Source: Spongilla lacustris (lineage: Eukaryota; Porifera; Demospongiae; Spongillida; Spongillidae). Taken from it: a stretch of 64,000 nt of DNA. Position 1 is the first letter of the stretch. The number at the start of each line of letters is the position of its first letter. Position numbers and translations under genes: made by a program. The stretch covers positions 6,088,397 through 6,152,396 of the forward strand of contig OX442432.1 of assembly GCA_949361645.1 (NCBI GenBank), given 5' to 3'. The notes beneath the pieces were generated by a model, which searched no databases, was not told the DNA's origin, and saw only the letters and a program-made list of their open reading frames with translations. Positions 34,126-46,501 of this stretch are shown here, piece by piece.

Positions 34126-35404
34126 AACATAATCCTATGTTGAAAATGTACCTCATAGAAAACACCTATGAAGACTTTATGCAGACCAGTGTATGGAGTT
34201 GGACTGTACCACACAGCTACAAAGCACCCCTCAGCAAAAAGCTAGAGGGTTAACCCTGTGTTAACCCTATGCCACAACAAAATGGTATGGGGCTATTCTA
34301 TGTCACCCATGAAGTGGACTCTAAGGCAATCGCACACAGCCATGAAGTAACCTACAGCTAAAAGCTAGTTTTGTACCTTGCTGTGTACAGAGTACATTGT
34401 AGTAGCATGGCTTCATTTCCGTTGTGAATTTCATTGATAACCCTATCCACTGATGTAGGTTGGTGTGGTATGTGCGCAGATGTATACGACGTAAATACAA
34501 GAGTTGCACTTCAACACTACAACTACATGTACATATGCATGCATGTAGCGTCTACTCTAGTACTAGGGTCTGTTTGATCCTCGTGGATTCTACATAACGT
34601 TAACCCACAGTGGACTGCTGAGATGTTGGCTCCATAGCTATAGTATATCATGTAGTTGTACTGTCGAAGTGCAACTCTTGTATTTACGTCGTCATCTAAG
34701 TCTTATATCTAGCATTGCACCACGAATACACGTACACTGTACATACCACACCACGGGCCCAGACCAACTTAAATCAGTGGATAGGGTTATCAATGAAATT
34801 CACAACGGAAATGAAGCCATGCTACTAAATGTACTCTGTACACAGCAAGGTTCACTGTCATACAAAAACTAGCTTTTAGCTGTAGGTTACTTCATGGCTG
34901 TGTGCCATTGCCTTAGTGTCCACTTCATGGGTGACATAGATTAGCCCCATACCATTTTGCTGTGGGTTAATGTGTGCCGTAGGATCCACTCCAACTCCAT
35001 ATTAAACTGCTTTGACAGCTATGGCTATCTGCCATAGGGACCACTTCATAGGTGCTTGCTATAGGTTACTCGAAATAAGGTTAACCCCATAGCTTTTTTG
35101 CTGTGGAGTGCTTCGTACATGTAGCTGTAACAGCTGTGTGCCATAGTGTTCACTCCAACTCCATACACTGCTCTGATACATGTACATGTAGCTACATGTA
35201 TGGCCATCTGCCATAGGGTCCACTTCATACATGTACACATGTACATGTAGGTGTTTGCGATGGGGTACTCAACATGTAGGGTTAACCCCCTAGCTTTTTG
35301 CTGAGGGGTGCTTTGTAGCTGTGTGGTACAGTCCAACTCCATACCCTGGTCTGCATAAAGTCCTCATAGGTCTTTTCTATGGGTACATTTTCAACATAGG
35401 ATTA

Positions 35405-37555
35405 TGTTCTTCTGTGACCTTCGCTCCACAGTAGTCGGCTGTGATGTTCACACCACAGCGGTCTACTGTGATGTTCACTCCACAGGGTCTGCTGTGATGT
35501 TCACACCACAGTGGTCTGCTGTGATGTTCACTACACAGTGGTCTGCTGTGATGTTCACACCACAGTAGTCTGCTGTGATGTTCACACCACAGTGGTCTGC
35601 TGTGAAGTTCTCTCCATAGCTGTCTGCTGTGATGTTCACTACACAGTGGTCTGCTGTGATATTCGCCCCACAGCTGTCTTCTGTGATGTTCGCTGCACAG
35701 TGGTCTGCTGTGATGTTCGCTGCACAGTGGTCTGGTGTAATGTTAACTCCACAGTGGTCTGCTGTCATGTTCACACCACAGTGGTCTGCTGTGATGTTCG
35801 CCCCATATCTGCTCTGCTGTGATATTCGCTCCACAGCTGTCTTCTGTGATGTTCACCACAGTGGTCTGCTGTGATGTTCACTCCACAGGGTCTGCTGTGA
35901 TGTTCGCTGCACAATGGTCTGCTGTGATGTTCACACCACAGTGGTCTGCTGTGATGTTCACTCAACAGTGGTCTGCTGTGATGTTCACACCACAGTAGTC
36001 TGCTGTGATGTTCACACCACAGTGGTCTGCTGTGATGTTCACACCACAGTGGTCTACAGTGATGTTCACTCAACAGTGGTCTGCTGTGATGTTCACACTA
36101 CAGTGGTCTGCTGTGATGTTCGCCCCATAACTGATTGCTGTGATGTTCACTCCACAGTGGTCTGCTGTGATGTTCACACCACAGTGGTCTGCTGTGATGT
36201 TCACACCCCAGTGGTCTGTTGTGATGTTCACACCACAGTGGTCTGCTGTGATGTTCACACCACAGTGGTCTGCTGTGATGTTCGCTGCACAGTGGTCTGC
36301 TGTGATGTTCGCTGCACAGTGGTCTGCTGTGATGTTTGCTGCACAGTGGTCTGCTGTGATGTTCGCTGCACAGTGGTCTGCTGTGATGTTCACTCCACAG
36401 GGTCTACTGTGATGTTCACACCACAGTGGTCTGCTGTGATGTTCACACCACAGTGGTTTGCTGTGACGTTCACTCCACAGTGGTCTGCTGTGATGTTCAC
36501 ACCACAGTGGTCTGCTGTGATGTTCGCTGCACAGTGGTCTGCTGTGATGTTCACACCACAGTGGTTTGCTGTGACGTTCACTCCACAGTGGTCTGCTGTG
36601 ATGCTCACACCACAGTGGACTGCTGTGACGTTCACTCCATAACTGTCTGCTGTAATGTTCACTCCACAGTGGTCTGCTGTTATGTTAGCTCCACAGTGGT
36701 CTGCTGTGATGTTCACACCACAGTGGTCTGCTGTGATGTTCACACCACAGTGGTCTGCTGTGATGTTCGCCCCATAACTGTCCGCTGTGATGTTCATTCC
36801 ACAGGGTCTGCTGTGACGTTCACACCCCAGTGGTCTGTTGTGATGTTCACACCACAGTGGTCTGCTGTGATGTTCACACCACAGTGGCTGCTGTGATGTT
36901 TGCTGCACAGTGGTCTGCTGTGATGTTCACTCCACAGTGGTCTGCTGTGATGTTCACACCACAGTGGTCTGCTGTGATGTTCGCTGCACAGTGGTCTGCT
37001 GTGATGTTCGCTGCACAGTGGTCTACTGTGATGTTCACTTCACAGGGTCTACTGTGATGTTCACACCACAGTGGTCTGCTGTGATGTTCACACCACAGTG
37101 GTTTGCTGTGACGTTCACTCCACAGTGGTCTGCTGTGATGTTCACTCCACAGTGGTCTGCTGTGATGTTCGCTGCACAGTGGTCTGCTGTGATGTTCGCT
37201 GCACAGTGGTCTACTGTGATGTTCACTCCACAGGGTCTGCTGTGATGTTCACACCACAGTGGTCTGCTGTGATGTTCACACCACAGTGGTTTGCTGTGAC
37301 GTTCACTCCACAGTGGTCTGCTGTGATGTTCACGTGAACCACAGTGGTCTGCTGTGATGTTCGCTGCACAGTGGTCTGCTGTGATGTTCGCTGCACAGTG
37401 GTCTACTGTGATGTTCACTCCACAGGGTCTGCTGTGATGTTCACACCACAGTGGTCTGCTGTGATGTTCACACCACAGTGGTCTGCTGTGATGTTCACAC
37501 CACAGTGGTCTGCTGTGATGCTCAGTCCACAGTAGTCTGCTGTGATGTTCACTGC
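35405..37555 (-). repeat. 27-bp minisatellite, array B, inverted to array A
   Basis: About 80 units of the same 27-bp sequence on the opposite strand (TGGTCTGCTGTGATGTTCAC). It is more than twice as long as array A and shows higher-order blocks: a run including TTGCTGTGACGTTCACTCC recurs near 36460, 36560, 37100 and 37290. The size difference shows that the arms expand independently. Confidence 0.95.
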
Positions 37556-38605
37556 ATAGGTGCCTGCTGTTATGCTATAGTCCAGTTGTCTGTGCTGTGA
37601 TATTCACTCCACGTCTCAGTGCTGTTATGCTATAGTCCAGTTGTCTGTGCTGTGATATTCACTCCACGTCTCAGTGCTGTTATGTTAACTCCACAGCTGT
37701 GTGCTGTGTCACTGCACAAGTGCCTGGTGTTGTCTGATGTACATGTAGTGCCCACTGCCTTAGGGTCCTCTCCACATGTATCTGCTGTAGGTACTTATCT
37801 GTCTGCTTCCTAGCTGTTGGCTAGGCTGTCTTGCCTTCGGGTCCACTGTCCACTTCATACCTGTCTACTGTAGTGTCCATTCCATTTGTCTCTCGTAGTT
37901 ACTTGGTCGCCTGCTCCACAGCTATCTGCCATAGGGTCTACTTGTCTGTTACAATGTAGCTGTGATGTTCACTTCACAGCTGTCTGGTGTGAAGTTCACT
38001 CTCTCCATAGGTGCCTCTTCCATGATGTTCACTTCACAGCTGTCTGGTGTGAAGTTCACTCTCTCCATAGGTGCCTCTTCCATGATGTTCACTTCATAGG
38101 TGCCTGCTGTGAAGCTAGGGTAGAGTTGTCTGTGCTGAGATGTTCATTCCACAGCCATCTGCTTTGATGTTCACTCAATAGTGAATGTTTGCTCTACAGC
38201 CATGTTCTGTGATGTGCACTCCACAGCCTTAATTACAGGAGCCAGCTGTCATGCTATGGTCCAGTTGTCTGTGCTGTGATATTCACTCCAAGTCTCAGTG
38301 CTGTTATGTTAACTCCACAGCTGTGTGCTGTGTCACTGCACAAGTGCCTGGTGTCATCTGATGTAGTGCCAACTGCCTTAGGGCCCTCTCCACATGTGTC
38401 TGTTGTAGGTACTTAACTGTCTGCTTCCTACATGTAGCTGTTGGGTAGGCTGTCTTGCCTTAGGGTCCACTGTCCACTGCATAGGCTTAGCTGTCTACTG
38501 TAGTGTCCACTTCATTTGTCTGTCGTAGTTACATGGCTGCCTGCTCTATCTGCCATAGGGTCCAGTTGTCTGTTAGCTGTGTGTGCTGCTTCACAGCTAT
38601 CTGCA

Positions 38606-38636
38606 ATAGTCGGGCGGGCCCGGCCCGCCCGACTAT
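38606..38636. repeat. 31-bp GC-rich palindrome in the FB3 arm
   Basis: ATAGTCGGGCGGGCC, one base, exact inverse. A slightly altered copy lies at 32307-32335 in the other arm. The FB1 arms lack it, so it was inserted after the families split or lost in FB1. Confidence 0.85.
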
Positions 38637-39833
38637 GGTACCGTAGGGTCCATTCCATAGCTGTCTGGGCGTGTGATCGATGTTCACTGACAGTCCAAAT
38701 TAGGGCCTATCCTCGCGGGCAGGTTAGCTTAGGAAAGCCAACTTCTACAGCTCCCAATCTCCACCGCCCATTCTCGCGGCATTGATCTAAGATACTAGTC
38801 TGGGGACTGTCGGCAACAAATCACGTGACTTTATTTCCTCCAACGGAGTGGGTGGGGTATGTCCCAGCCCACAGGATGTAGTTGAATATTCATGTACTCC
38901 GGAGAATGGAAACATATAAATTAAAGGCGCGATTCGAGCGGGAAACTTGCGCTTACTTTGCAAAGCTGTATCTCCGTAACGGAAAATATAAAAATTAACG
39001 AACAGTACAAATCGATAGGTATAGGACCTGTCTACCTACAAACCGAATTTGAAGCGAATTGATTACTCCTACAGAAAGTTATGGTGGGTTTGAACCCAGT
39101 GGGGTATCGAACGTTGCAATACTGGCACGGAGCAAGTGCAAGACCTCAAAAAGTATTTTACCATAGAGAAATGGTGTGGTATGAAGTGTTGAAAATAGGA
39201 CGTTGATCAATAGCGTTAACCGTTCGGAAGATATAGCGATTCAAACGAGAAGCATTGTTATAACATTATATATATACATGTATAAACGAAGGGCCATTTT
39301 CTCGGAAACTGTCCCATATATGAAAATAATGATTATATAGCTGTATATCTGATCTGATTTTGCGAGCTATACAACACGGCTGTTTCGAGTGGACAAAAGG
39401 CTTATAAATAGAACACACTGACATCATTTACGGTTCAAGTCAATCATGGCTAGCTGCCATCTCATTAAAAGTTCACCCATCAAAAATGCAAAACATGTAG
39501 CAGTAATGCACATCTTAAACCCATTTCTAACTAGTAAAACTAGTTTGTTTGTTTATTTCACTTAAACGCATGTCCCAACGCGTAGCGTGATTCTACACTT
39601 CGCTACGCGCATATTGTACTCTTCAAATGGCGCGAAAAATGCCATTCAGTCTGGCCTTCGTATCTTTTTTTCCGCCCTTATAAGTGGTACAATAAGACGC
39701 AGAAGTGGAACGATCAATCTTTTTCACGTAGGAATATGTGTTTTACTCGTGGTGCCGCAGTTCCTGCCACTCACAGAAATACATAATAACACACCATCCG
39801 CTTCATGAATAATGCGCACCACCTCATAAATAG

Positions 39834-39973
39834 TGTAACGTGATTGATAGACACCTAAACTGTTAACTAATGGCCTTACTGGTTTGTACTGCTCTAGAAT
39901 GTTCTATACATGTCCTATATATGTGTTGTACCCATCTTATGTTCAGTAGTGATATTATAGTGAACCTTGTCAC
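39834..39973 (+). mobile_element. Possible 5' LTR of the gypsy element
   Basis: Begins TGTAACGTG and ends TTGTCACA, just before TTGGCGTTGTCGGCAGG, which resembles a gypsy primer-binding region 19 bases before gag. No second LTR was seen, so the limits are a guess from terminal TG...CA and context. Confidence 0.3.
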
Positions 39974-39991
39974 ATTGGCGTTGTCGGCAGG

Positions 39992-40771
39992 ATGGCAAAC
40001 CGACCGTTAGTAATGCCTGAAATTTTTAACGGCGAAACAAGTTGGGATCAGTGGATCTACCATTTCGAAAATGTCGCAGCGGTGAACAAATGGGACGAAG
40101 CAGCAAGCTTGTGCTGGTTGAAAGTACGACTAACAGGCCGCGCTCAAACAGCCTTACAGCGCCTCCCGAGCGACGCGGACTACAAATCAGCGAAAAAAGC
40201 CCTCCAAGAAAGGTTCGAGCCATCTTGTCGTAAAGAGCGCTACCAAGCGCAGTTTCAAGCAAGGCGGAAGAAAAAGGACGAGGGCTGGGCTGACCTTGCG
40301 GACGGGCTCAGAAATCTGGTGGATAAAGCCTATCCCGAGCTTGAAGATAAGGCCAAGGAACAGCTCGCGCTGAACCACTTTCTTTCCCAGATCGAGAACC
40401 CACACGTCGCGTTTAGTGTGAGGCAGAAGCGCCCCAAAACAGTTGACGAGGCAGTTAGTGCAACGCTCGAGATGGAGTCGTATCTGGATCTGAAAACCGT
40501 CTGCAAAGTTGACGCAAGCGACGCAGTTGACGCAGCCGAAGAGCCGAAGCTGATGGGAGTTAACGCGATGGCATCTTTGCCAGATATGATGAAGCAGGTG
40601 ATGGACAGGCTAGAAAAACTTGAGACCAGGATAGACCGACCTACATCACGGGCGCTCGACCGCAACCGTACTCCACTTACATGTTGGAACTGCGGAAAGC
40701 GAGGCCACATTGCCCGTACGTGCCGTGCCCCTCCTCAGCGTCAGGGAAACGGGAAACCCTCGATGGATTGA
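39992..40771 (+). CDS. gag: Ty3/gypsy Gag with zinc knuckle
   Basis: 259 codons, intact. The start MANRPLVMPEIFNGETSWDQ and the helical body with WLKVRLTGRAQTALQRLP fit retrotransposon gag. A CCHC knuckle CWNCGKRGHIARTC lies near the C-terminus (about residues 229-242), where it would bind RNA. The frame ends at 40771 and overlaps the protease frame, as expected for expression by ribosomal frameshifting. Confidence 0.88.
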   Translation: MANRPLVMPEIFNGETSWDQWIYHFENVAAVNKWDEAASLCWLKVRLTGRAQTALQRLPSDADYKSAKKALQERFEPSCRKERYQAQFQARRKKKDEGWADLADGLRNLVDKAYPELEDKAKEQLALNHFLSQIENPHVAFSVRQKRPKTVDEAVSATLEMESYLDLKTVCKVDASDAVDAAEEPKLMGVNAMASLPDMMKQVMDRLEKLETRIDRPTSRALDRNRTPLTCWNCGKRGHIARTCRAPPQRQGNGKPSMD

Positions 40772-41260
40772 GCCGATCTGTCGAGGGCGAAGATAAACCG
40801 GCTCTTCAAGTCAATGACATTGTAATTTCGACGTTGCCACATGAAACATTTTTTGTGTATGGGCGTGTACACGGAGCTGACGTGCGCTTCCTCGTTGATA
40901 CCGGAGCTGCTGTGTCATTGCTCAACAGCACCGTGTGGCGTAAACTCACTGCTGACGCCTCACTATTAAAGGCTGGAACCATGGCTTGGAGCTCGCCTCG
41001 TGGGTGTTGATGGTTCGCAATTACGTGTGTTCGGCCAAGCACGACTTCCACTTGTAATTGGAACAGCAACTATCTCGACGTCGGTAGTGGTTGTCGACGC
41101 AATGACAACAGAAGGAATACTCGGGATGGACTTTCTTAGGCAACACCAGTGCACTATTGATATTCCATGTAACTGCTTGCTACTTGCTAATCAAGGGATT
41201 AAGGTTCCATTACAAGGACATGTCAAGAAATTGTGGACATCAATGCATAACTCGGCTTAC
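40681..41260 (+). pseudogene. Ty3/gypsy aspartic protease, frameshifted
   Basis: After the gag overlap the frame reads VRFLVDTGAAVSLL, the catalytic DTG region of retropepsins. The second signature ILGMDFLRQHQC lies in another frame that begins near 41000. A one-base change around 40975-40990 separates them, so the protease is broken. Coding similarity fades near 41250, where gypsy sequence stops. Confidence 0.8.
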
Positions 41261-41583
41261 AATTGTGATTTTAAAATTCTGATTGCACCATTAAACTCAC
41301 TAGGTACTTTAGAGATTTATCACGTTATTAAAACAGCTAATTAATTTATTAAAATATATTATTATTATTGTCTTGTAATACGTTAATTGTATGTCTGCAT
41401 GGCAGGAAAGTTAGGAATAGCAATCGCTGTTACATAAAATCCTTCCGAACTAATGCTATCGTCGATTTTTGTGATCTAAGCATACGCATGCGCAACTTAG
41501 TTTTACTCGTGCCCCTGCCTCTGGATACATTCTGGAGGTCACGTGATATGATATTTAACCATTTTGACATTTGTGCATAGCTT

Positions 41584-41648
41584 AGTCTCGTTCCCAGACC
41601 ATATTTATTGAGAATCACTGTCAATAAATAGGGTCTGGGAACGAGACT
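41584..41648. mobile_element. Hairpin MITE with TCTCGTTCCCAGACC arms
   Basis: AGTCTCGTTCCCAGACC and its inverse bound about 28-bp arms that include TATTTATTGA, with a short loop. Related half-words occur near 28938 (CGTTCCCAGACC), 29360 and 41828, so the family is dispersed. Confidence 0.75.
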
Positions 41649-42948
41649 TAGGCATGGCTAGCCTTTTGGCGGAGGGTTGGGTATCAAGCCTATATTTGTT
41701 AGTATTGTGGATATAATAGCACTACACTCGATCGCTATCAATAATTCTTGGTATACGCTAGTCTTGCTAGCCTGTATATCGTCGATCAATGGCTAGCCAA
41801 GGTCGCTCGCGCTCACTTCCATAGCAGTCTCGTTTCCAGACCCAATATACGCAGCTGCTCTGCTACGTATACGAGGTGAAGTCTGTCCTGTAGTATTTCT
41901 TTCCAACTCCGCCGGAATGTCGGCCAAGGTATACGACAAGGATGAACAGCCGTAAACGTACTTGGAGAGTGGTTATAACTTATAAGTAGATCACATACAT
42001 GCACCTGTCTGTGTAATTTGCCCCTAAAAATACTAAGCAATGGCACAGAAAAGGATGCCATGATGATGCTCTGATATGTCATCAATGAACAGATCGATGG
42101 CATGAAGGCACAGCTAGGTAGAACTACACGTACGTATACTACCATGCATGTGAAACGTTTACACAAATCACCACATGCCACCACCCTAATTAAATAGGTG
42201 ACCACAAAGATGTTGCATCAGCTACAATGTACATTCTGTTAATACCAGCCCTTCTAGAACCTTCCACAATTATCACACACAAACACAACCAATAGATAAC
42301 CAAAAAAATACACCATAACTGTTACATCATCACCTACATGTATTACATACATCTGCAGAGCCATGCACATATAGCTGGACCACACAAAGCCTTCCATTTG
42401 AGTTGGGTGCTGAAGTGCTTTCACCAGGTGCATGTTGGAAGGGAGTCCATGAGATGCAAAACTTTGAGTCCAGTCCTCCCAGGTCCATACCAGGTGGTCA
42501 CGTAGGTAAGCCTCCTCTCCTGGCAGACAACTGGTGACTGTCCTTGTGTACAACCAAACCCTCAGCCTCAAAAGGTAAAGGTGGACAATTGTAGCCACTT
42601 TAAATTGGTCCTACATCTACATGCATGTAACACGTATTACTTTCTCAGTTTTATAGACATCTTCACTTAATTTGATTCATATATCCCAGTGGCTGCATCT
42701 GGGATGCGCTATCAAATTCCTTATCTCTAGGGAGAAGGGCTTGTATTATCTTTCCCTTAAAACTGTCCCAACCAAAGCTTACTCTTGTTCTACAAGGATA
42801 TCTCCCATCCATGCATGCACCTTCACAAGGCTCTCTCCTCTACCTCCACAAGGCTATCTCACAAGCTGGCTACCTCCCTCCACCCAGAGCATTGCATAGC
42901 AGCAGGCTGTACTGCAATGATTAAATGATTAACAGAGTGATCACATGC

Positions 42949-43157
<209 letters not shown>

Positions 43158-44463
43158 ATATATGTATCACATGATACCTATATGGAATCACATGATCATG
43201 TGCTTTATGAGGTACTATAGGGAAATCCACACACCTGGGATATGAAGGCAGTTACAGCCAGTTAGTGGTGCATGGACCACGGAAAATGAGGAGGTGTTGC
43301 CATAGAGAGATTCCATCTGGAGGGTCGTTGTCAGCTCATACAGGAAACCACTCAGTAATCCGTACGCGAGAAGATCGCGCGCTGACTACATCCGCCACTG
43401 GGCGAGGGACCGGAGCTAAAAAGAATAGTTACGTAGTAGCATGCCTCGCACATGATAATATTATTGGGCACATAACCTTATATGGCTCGTCTTTGTCCCG
43501 TATCAGTATTTCGCTTGTCCGCTTCAAATTCTATATAGAACGATAGCATTTACAAATGTGGATACGCACGCACACTTTTGAAAAAGTAGCAACAGAAAAC
43601 GCACGTTTCCCAGCTGTCATACTCATAGAGCCATATCACGTGGTCGAATATAGAAAGTTATAGGGCCTTACTTCGCCATAAGTGTCTGTGATGCCTTGGT
43701 TTTCCTGAAATAGACACGTACGGTAGTAACGTTTAATGTCCATCGGATAGACATAGACCACTCTGCGTTTGACAGACCATAATTTTGAAACCAGGCTTGA
43801 AACGGCCTAGCTAGGACTTTAGAAGCTCTATATTAGTATCCCAAGCCAACAAAAGCCCAAACAAAGAACATACCAAATTTGCGCGCAATGGAGTTTGTTA
43901 CTTCCAACTGGGCCAGAACTGAACGCCATAGTTTTATTGTCATCCGCGGGCGGTTTTTAATTATTTTACAACCAAACATGTACCCTGATGACCAAAAGTG
44001 CCCCAGGAACCCAGGGAAAGAAGCCTATGGGCATATTAACTTGCTAGAATGTTGCCTGGATCATTTTAGTATCTTCTGAAATCTGTATAACTAACCTTCC
44101 TATCTTCAGTTCAGAGTAAAATGAAGAATAGTGATGAAAAATCATTATTAAAATAGCCATTTTCCATACATCTCTATGGGAATGTACTAATTCTTCTGAG
44201 GAACCCAGCAGAAGGGGCTTAAAATTACACCAACCCAGTAGAGTGAAAGGTTTTTATGCTATCCATCATTTGAGTCCTGTAAACCTTTACTACCGGCTTT
44301 CTCTGTTATATGGCATTCAAAAATTAACTTCATCCCATACATTCCTATGGACACGTGCGCGGGAAATGTGACGGACGTTTGCAAAATTGGCCAGGAATTG
44401 CTAATGAGCGTCCGAAATTTCTCGCAATGATCAGATTGCAGCAGCTGTTCGTACCCAGTCAGA

Positions 44464-45762
44464 TTGGTACAAACAGTTAAGATACCACCAAGATCAGAAA
44501 TGGAGACTGTGGGGGAATTGTCAATACGGATACCTGATTGCCATAAAAGGCTATGGTTGCTGGAAGGTTTGCCACAGAAGTCACAGGTCGTTGTTGCTAG
44601 ATCCCTACTTGAATCCAGTGGAACAAACATCCCCATCCGGCTGTGTAACCCTACTGACAAGCCTATCACACTGTACAGAACAGCAAAGGTGGGCATGATG
44701 GAAGAGGTGGAGGAGAGACAAGTAGGAGCAGTCTCCACACAGAGTGACAATGCTGCAAGACAGAGCTGTGCATCGGCCTCTTCAGGCAAGAACAGCCACT
44801 TGCAACATTTAGTGCATTCTGCTTCGAAACATCTTACAACCAGCCAGAAGGAAGCCCTTACGTCACTCCTGTTGAAGTACTCCGATATCTTTCCCACTCC
44901 AGAGGAGCCCCTAGGCCACACATCAAAGCTGCATCACAGCATTGACACAGGGTCAGCACACCCTATTCGCCAGCATGTCCGACAAGTGCCCCCAGCACAA
45001 AGAGAGGTGGTCAAGAGACTTCTTGACGACATGCTGCAAGATGATGTGATCCAGCCGTCCAGTAGCCCTTGGGCATCACCAATTGTGTTGGCAACAAAGA
45101 AAGACGGGTCTCCACGTTTTTGTGTGGACTACCGCAAACTGAACGAAGTGACACAGAAGGATGCATACCCATTGCCACGGATTGATGAGACACTAGAAAC
45201 GTTGGCAGAATCGAAACTGTTCTCGACCCTGGACCTTGCAAGTGGCTATTGGCAGGTGGAACTTGGAACTGAGGACCGGCACAAAACTGCTTTTTGCACA
45301 GCCGAAGGGCTTTATGAATTCAAAGTCATGCCCTTTGGCCTGTGCAATGCTCCTGCCACCTTCCAAAGGCTCATGAGCTTGGTTCTCAGCGGCCTCCAGT
45401 GGTCAAGCTGCCTAGTGTACCTGGATGACATCATTGTCATGGGAAAGACGTTTGAGGAGCATTTGAAAAATCTGGATCTGGTGTTCTCACGAATAAGGGA
45501 TGCAGGGTTGAAGTTAAAACCAGAAAAGTGTTCCCTTTTAAAAAAAGAAGTCCACTACTTAGGCCACATCGTGTCCAAGGATGGCATTGCTGCTGACCCA
45601 GAGAAAACTGCAAAAGTGCAGCATTGGCCCATTCCAGCATCTGCCAAGGAAGTGCAACAATTCCTGGGACTGGCCAACTACTACCGTCGGTTTATACGGA
45701 ACTTTGCTCACATTGCTAAACCGCTACACAAACTGACCAAGGACACACACTCAATCTATTGA
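44464..45762 (+). CDS. pol: Ty3/gypsy reverse transcriptase, 3'-truncated pol
   Basis: An open frame of 432 codons, probably a fragment rather than a protein with its own start (it opens on TTG). An N-terminal linker (KIPPRSEMETVGEL) is followed by the RT fingers (PWASPIVLATKKDGSPRFCV, DYRKLNEVT), FSTLDLASGYWQVEL, MPFGLCNAPATFQRLM, the catalytic YLDDIIVMG, and the thumb (QFLGLANYYRRFIRNFAHIA). It ends right after KPLHKLTKD. RNase H, integrase and a 3' LTR are absent, so the element is dead. Its match in style to the gag at 39992 suggests one original element split by 3.2 kb. Confidence 0.9.
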   Translation: MVQTVKIPPRSEMETVGELSIRIPDCHKRLWLLEGLPQKSQVVVARSLLESSGTNIPIRLCNPTDKPITLYRTAKVGMMEEVEERQVGAVSTQSDNAARQSCASASSGKNSHLQHLVHSASKHLTTSQKEALTSLLLKYSDIFPTPEEPLGHTSKLHHSIDTGSAHPIRQHVRQVPPAQREVVKRLLDDMLQDDVIQPSSSPWASPIVLATKKDGSPRFCVDYRKLNEVTQKDAYPLPRIDETLETLAESKLFSTLDLASGYWQVELGTEDRHKTAFCTAEGLYEFKVMPFGLCNAPATFQRLMSLVLSGLQWSSCLVYLDDIIVMGKTFEEHLKNLDLVFSRIRDAGLKLKPEKCSLLKKEVHYLGHIVSKDGIAADPEKTAKVQHWPIPASAKEVQQFLGLANYYRRFIRNFAHIAKPLHKLTKDTHSIY

Positions 45763-46501
45763 ACATCAACAAAACAGATTAGAACAAGCTGATCAGCCAC
45801 TGTCCAGTTTGAACAACACCTTCTGATATGACTGGCACAGAGACAGTGCAAGTCGACGGCGATGGATCAACTCTAGCCTCAAGTTGATATCTTGTAATAG
45901 CTACGTGAACACTGACATTCTTGCGTTCAATGGACACTATCAACGAATGCTTCGCGCGTTCCTTGGTTCTCCCCAGTTTAAATTTTCTTTTACCCATCAC
46001 CTTTGAAGAAGCGCATGCCATGTAGCATTTATGAGTTATACGTAAAAGTATTTGGACGCAAAAATATGACGCAACAGCTACAAGACAATATAGGTTTTAG
46101 GTACCCAACGTGCTCGATGAAGGGTGAACTGTCCCACAAAATTACCCTACCCGACATTGTACTGGCTCAGTTCCGAGCACAGTCGCTACAAACAAACTAC
46201 ACCACGCAAAAGTTCAATCACCTAGCATGTAATATAGTGATTTTCAGAATGAAGAGACTCGGGATTCCTAAGATTTTGTCCCACAAAAAAAGGCGCTACG
46301 GACAATCGCCATTTTGGCCAAATAACGCTTTTAAAAAGCGCGATAGAACACCTTTAGCCGTTTTCAAATAGAGCAGCACGAGGTGCCTGTAGTAGCCTAC
46401 CTTCCCACAGCAGTGAAAAGTCCCTCCTCTTCTTGGTCGGAACAAACAATCGATTTTTAGACCCCGTTTCACACTTTACAACACGTGCAATTCACACATG
46501 G
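45763..46501. other. Stretch between gypsy fragment and hAT element
   Basis: Contains an 80-codon minus-strand frame (46021-45779, VAITRYQLEARVDPSPSTCT) and a 122-codon plus frame, neither recognised. The word GAACTGTCCCACAAA near 46128 resembles a foldback-family end. Confidence 0.3.

Larger units (their letters stand above)
32188..39316. mobile_element. Foldback element FB3, 7.1 kb, left end truncated
   Basis: The right arm (to CTGTCCCA at 39316) follows the FB1 arm over its length (CCCATTCTCGCGGCATTGATC, GGTATAGGACCT, ATTTTACCATAGAGAAATGG). The left arm begins abruptly near 32188 at GCCGCGGAGCTGTG and lacks the outer 0.5 kb. The whole is one giant inverted repeat centred near 34590, with two inverse 27-bp arrays. 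Sequences at 34318-34540 and 34650-34915 are inverse copies at the centre. No coding capacity. No TSD because the left end is gone. Confidence 0.75.

Noticed and set aside
35914..36642. 242-residue Cys/Val-rich protein on the plus strand
   Set aside because: Translation of the 27-bp array; both strands are open over the same interval because the period is divisible by three.
33181..37555. CRISPR-like regular repeats
   Set aside because: The 27-bp units are contiguous with no unique spacers and lie in a eukaryotic foldback element. They are minisatellites.
44259..44921. 220-residue minus-strand frame
   Set aside because: Antisense to the gypsy pol frame; no recognisable domain.
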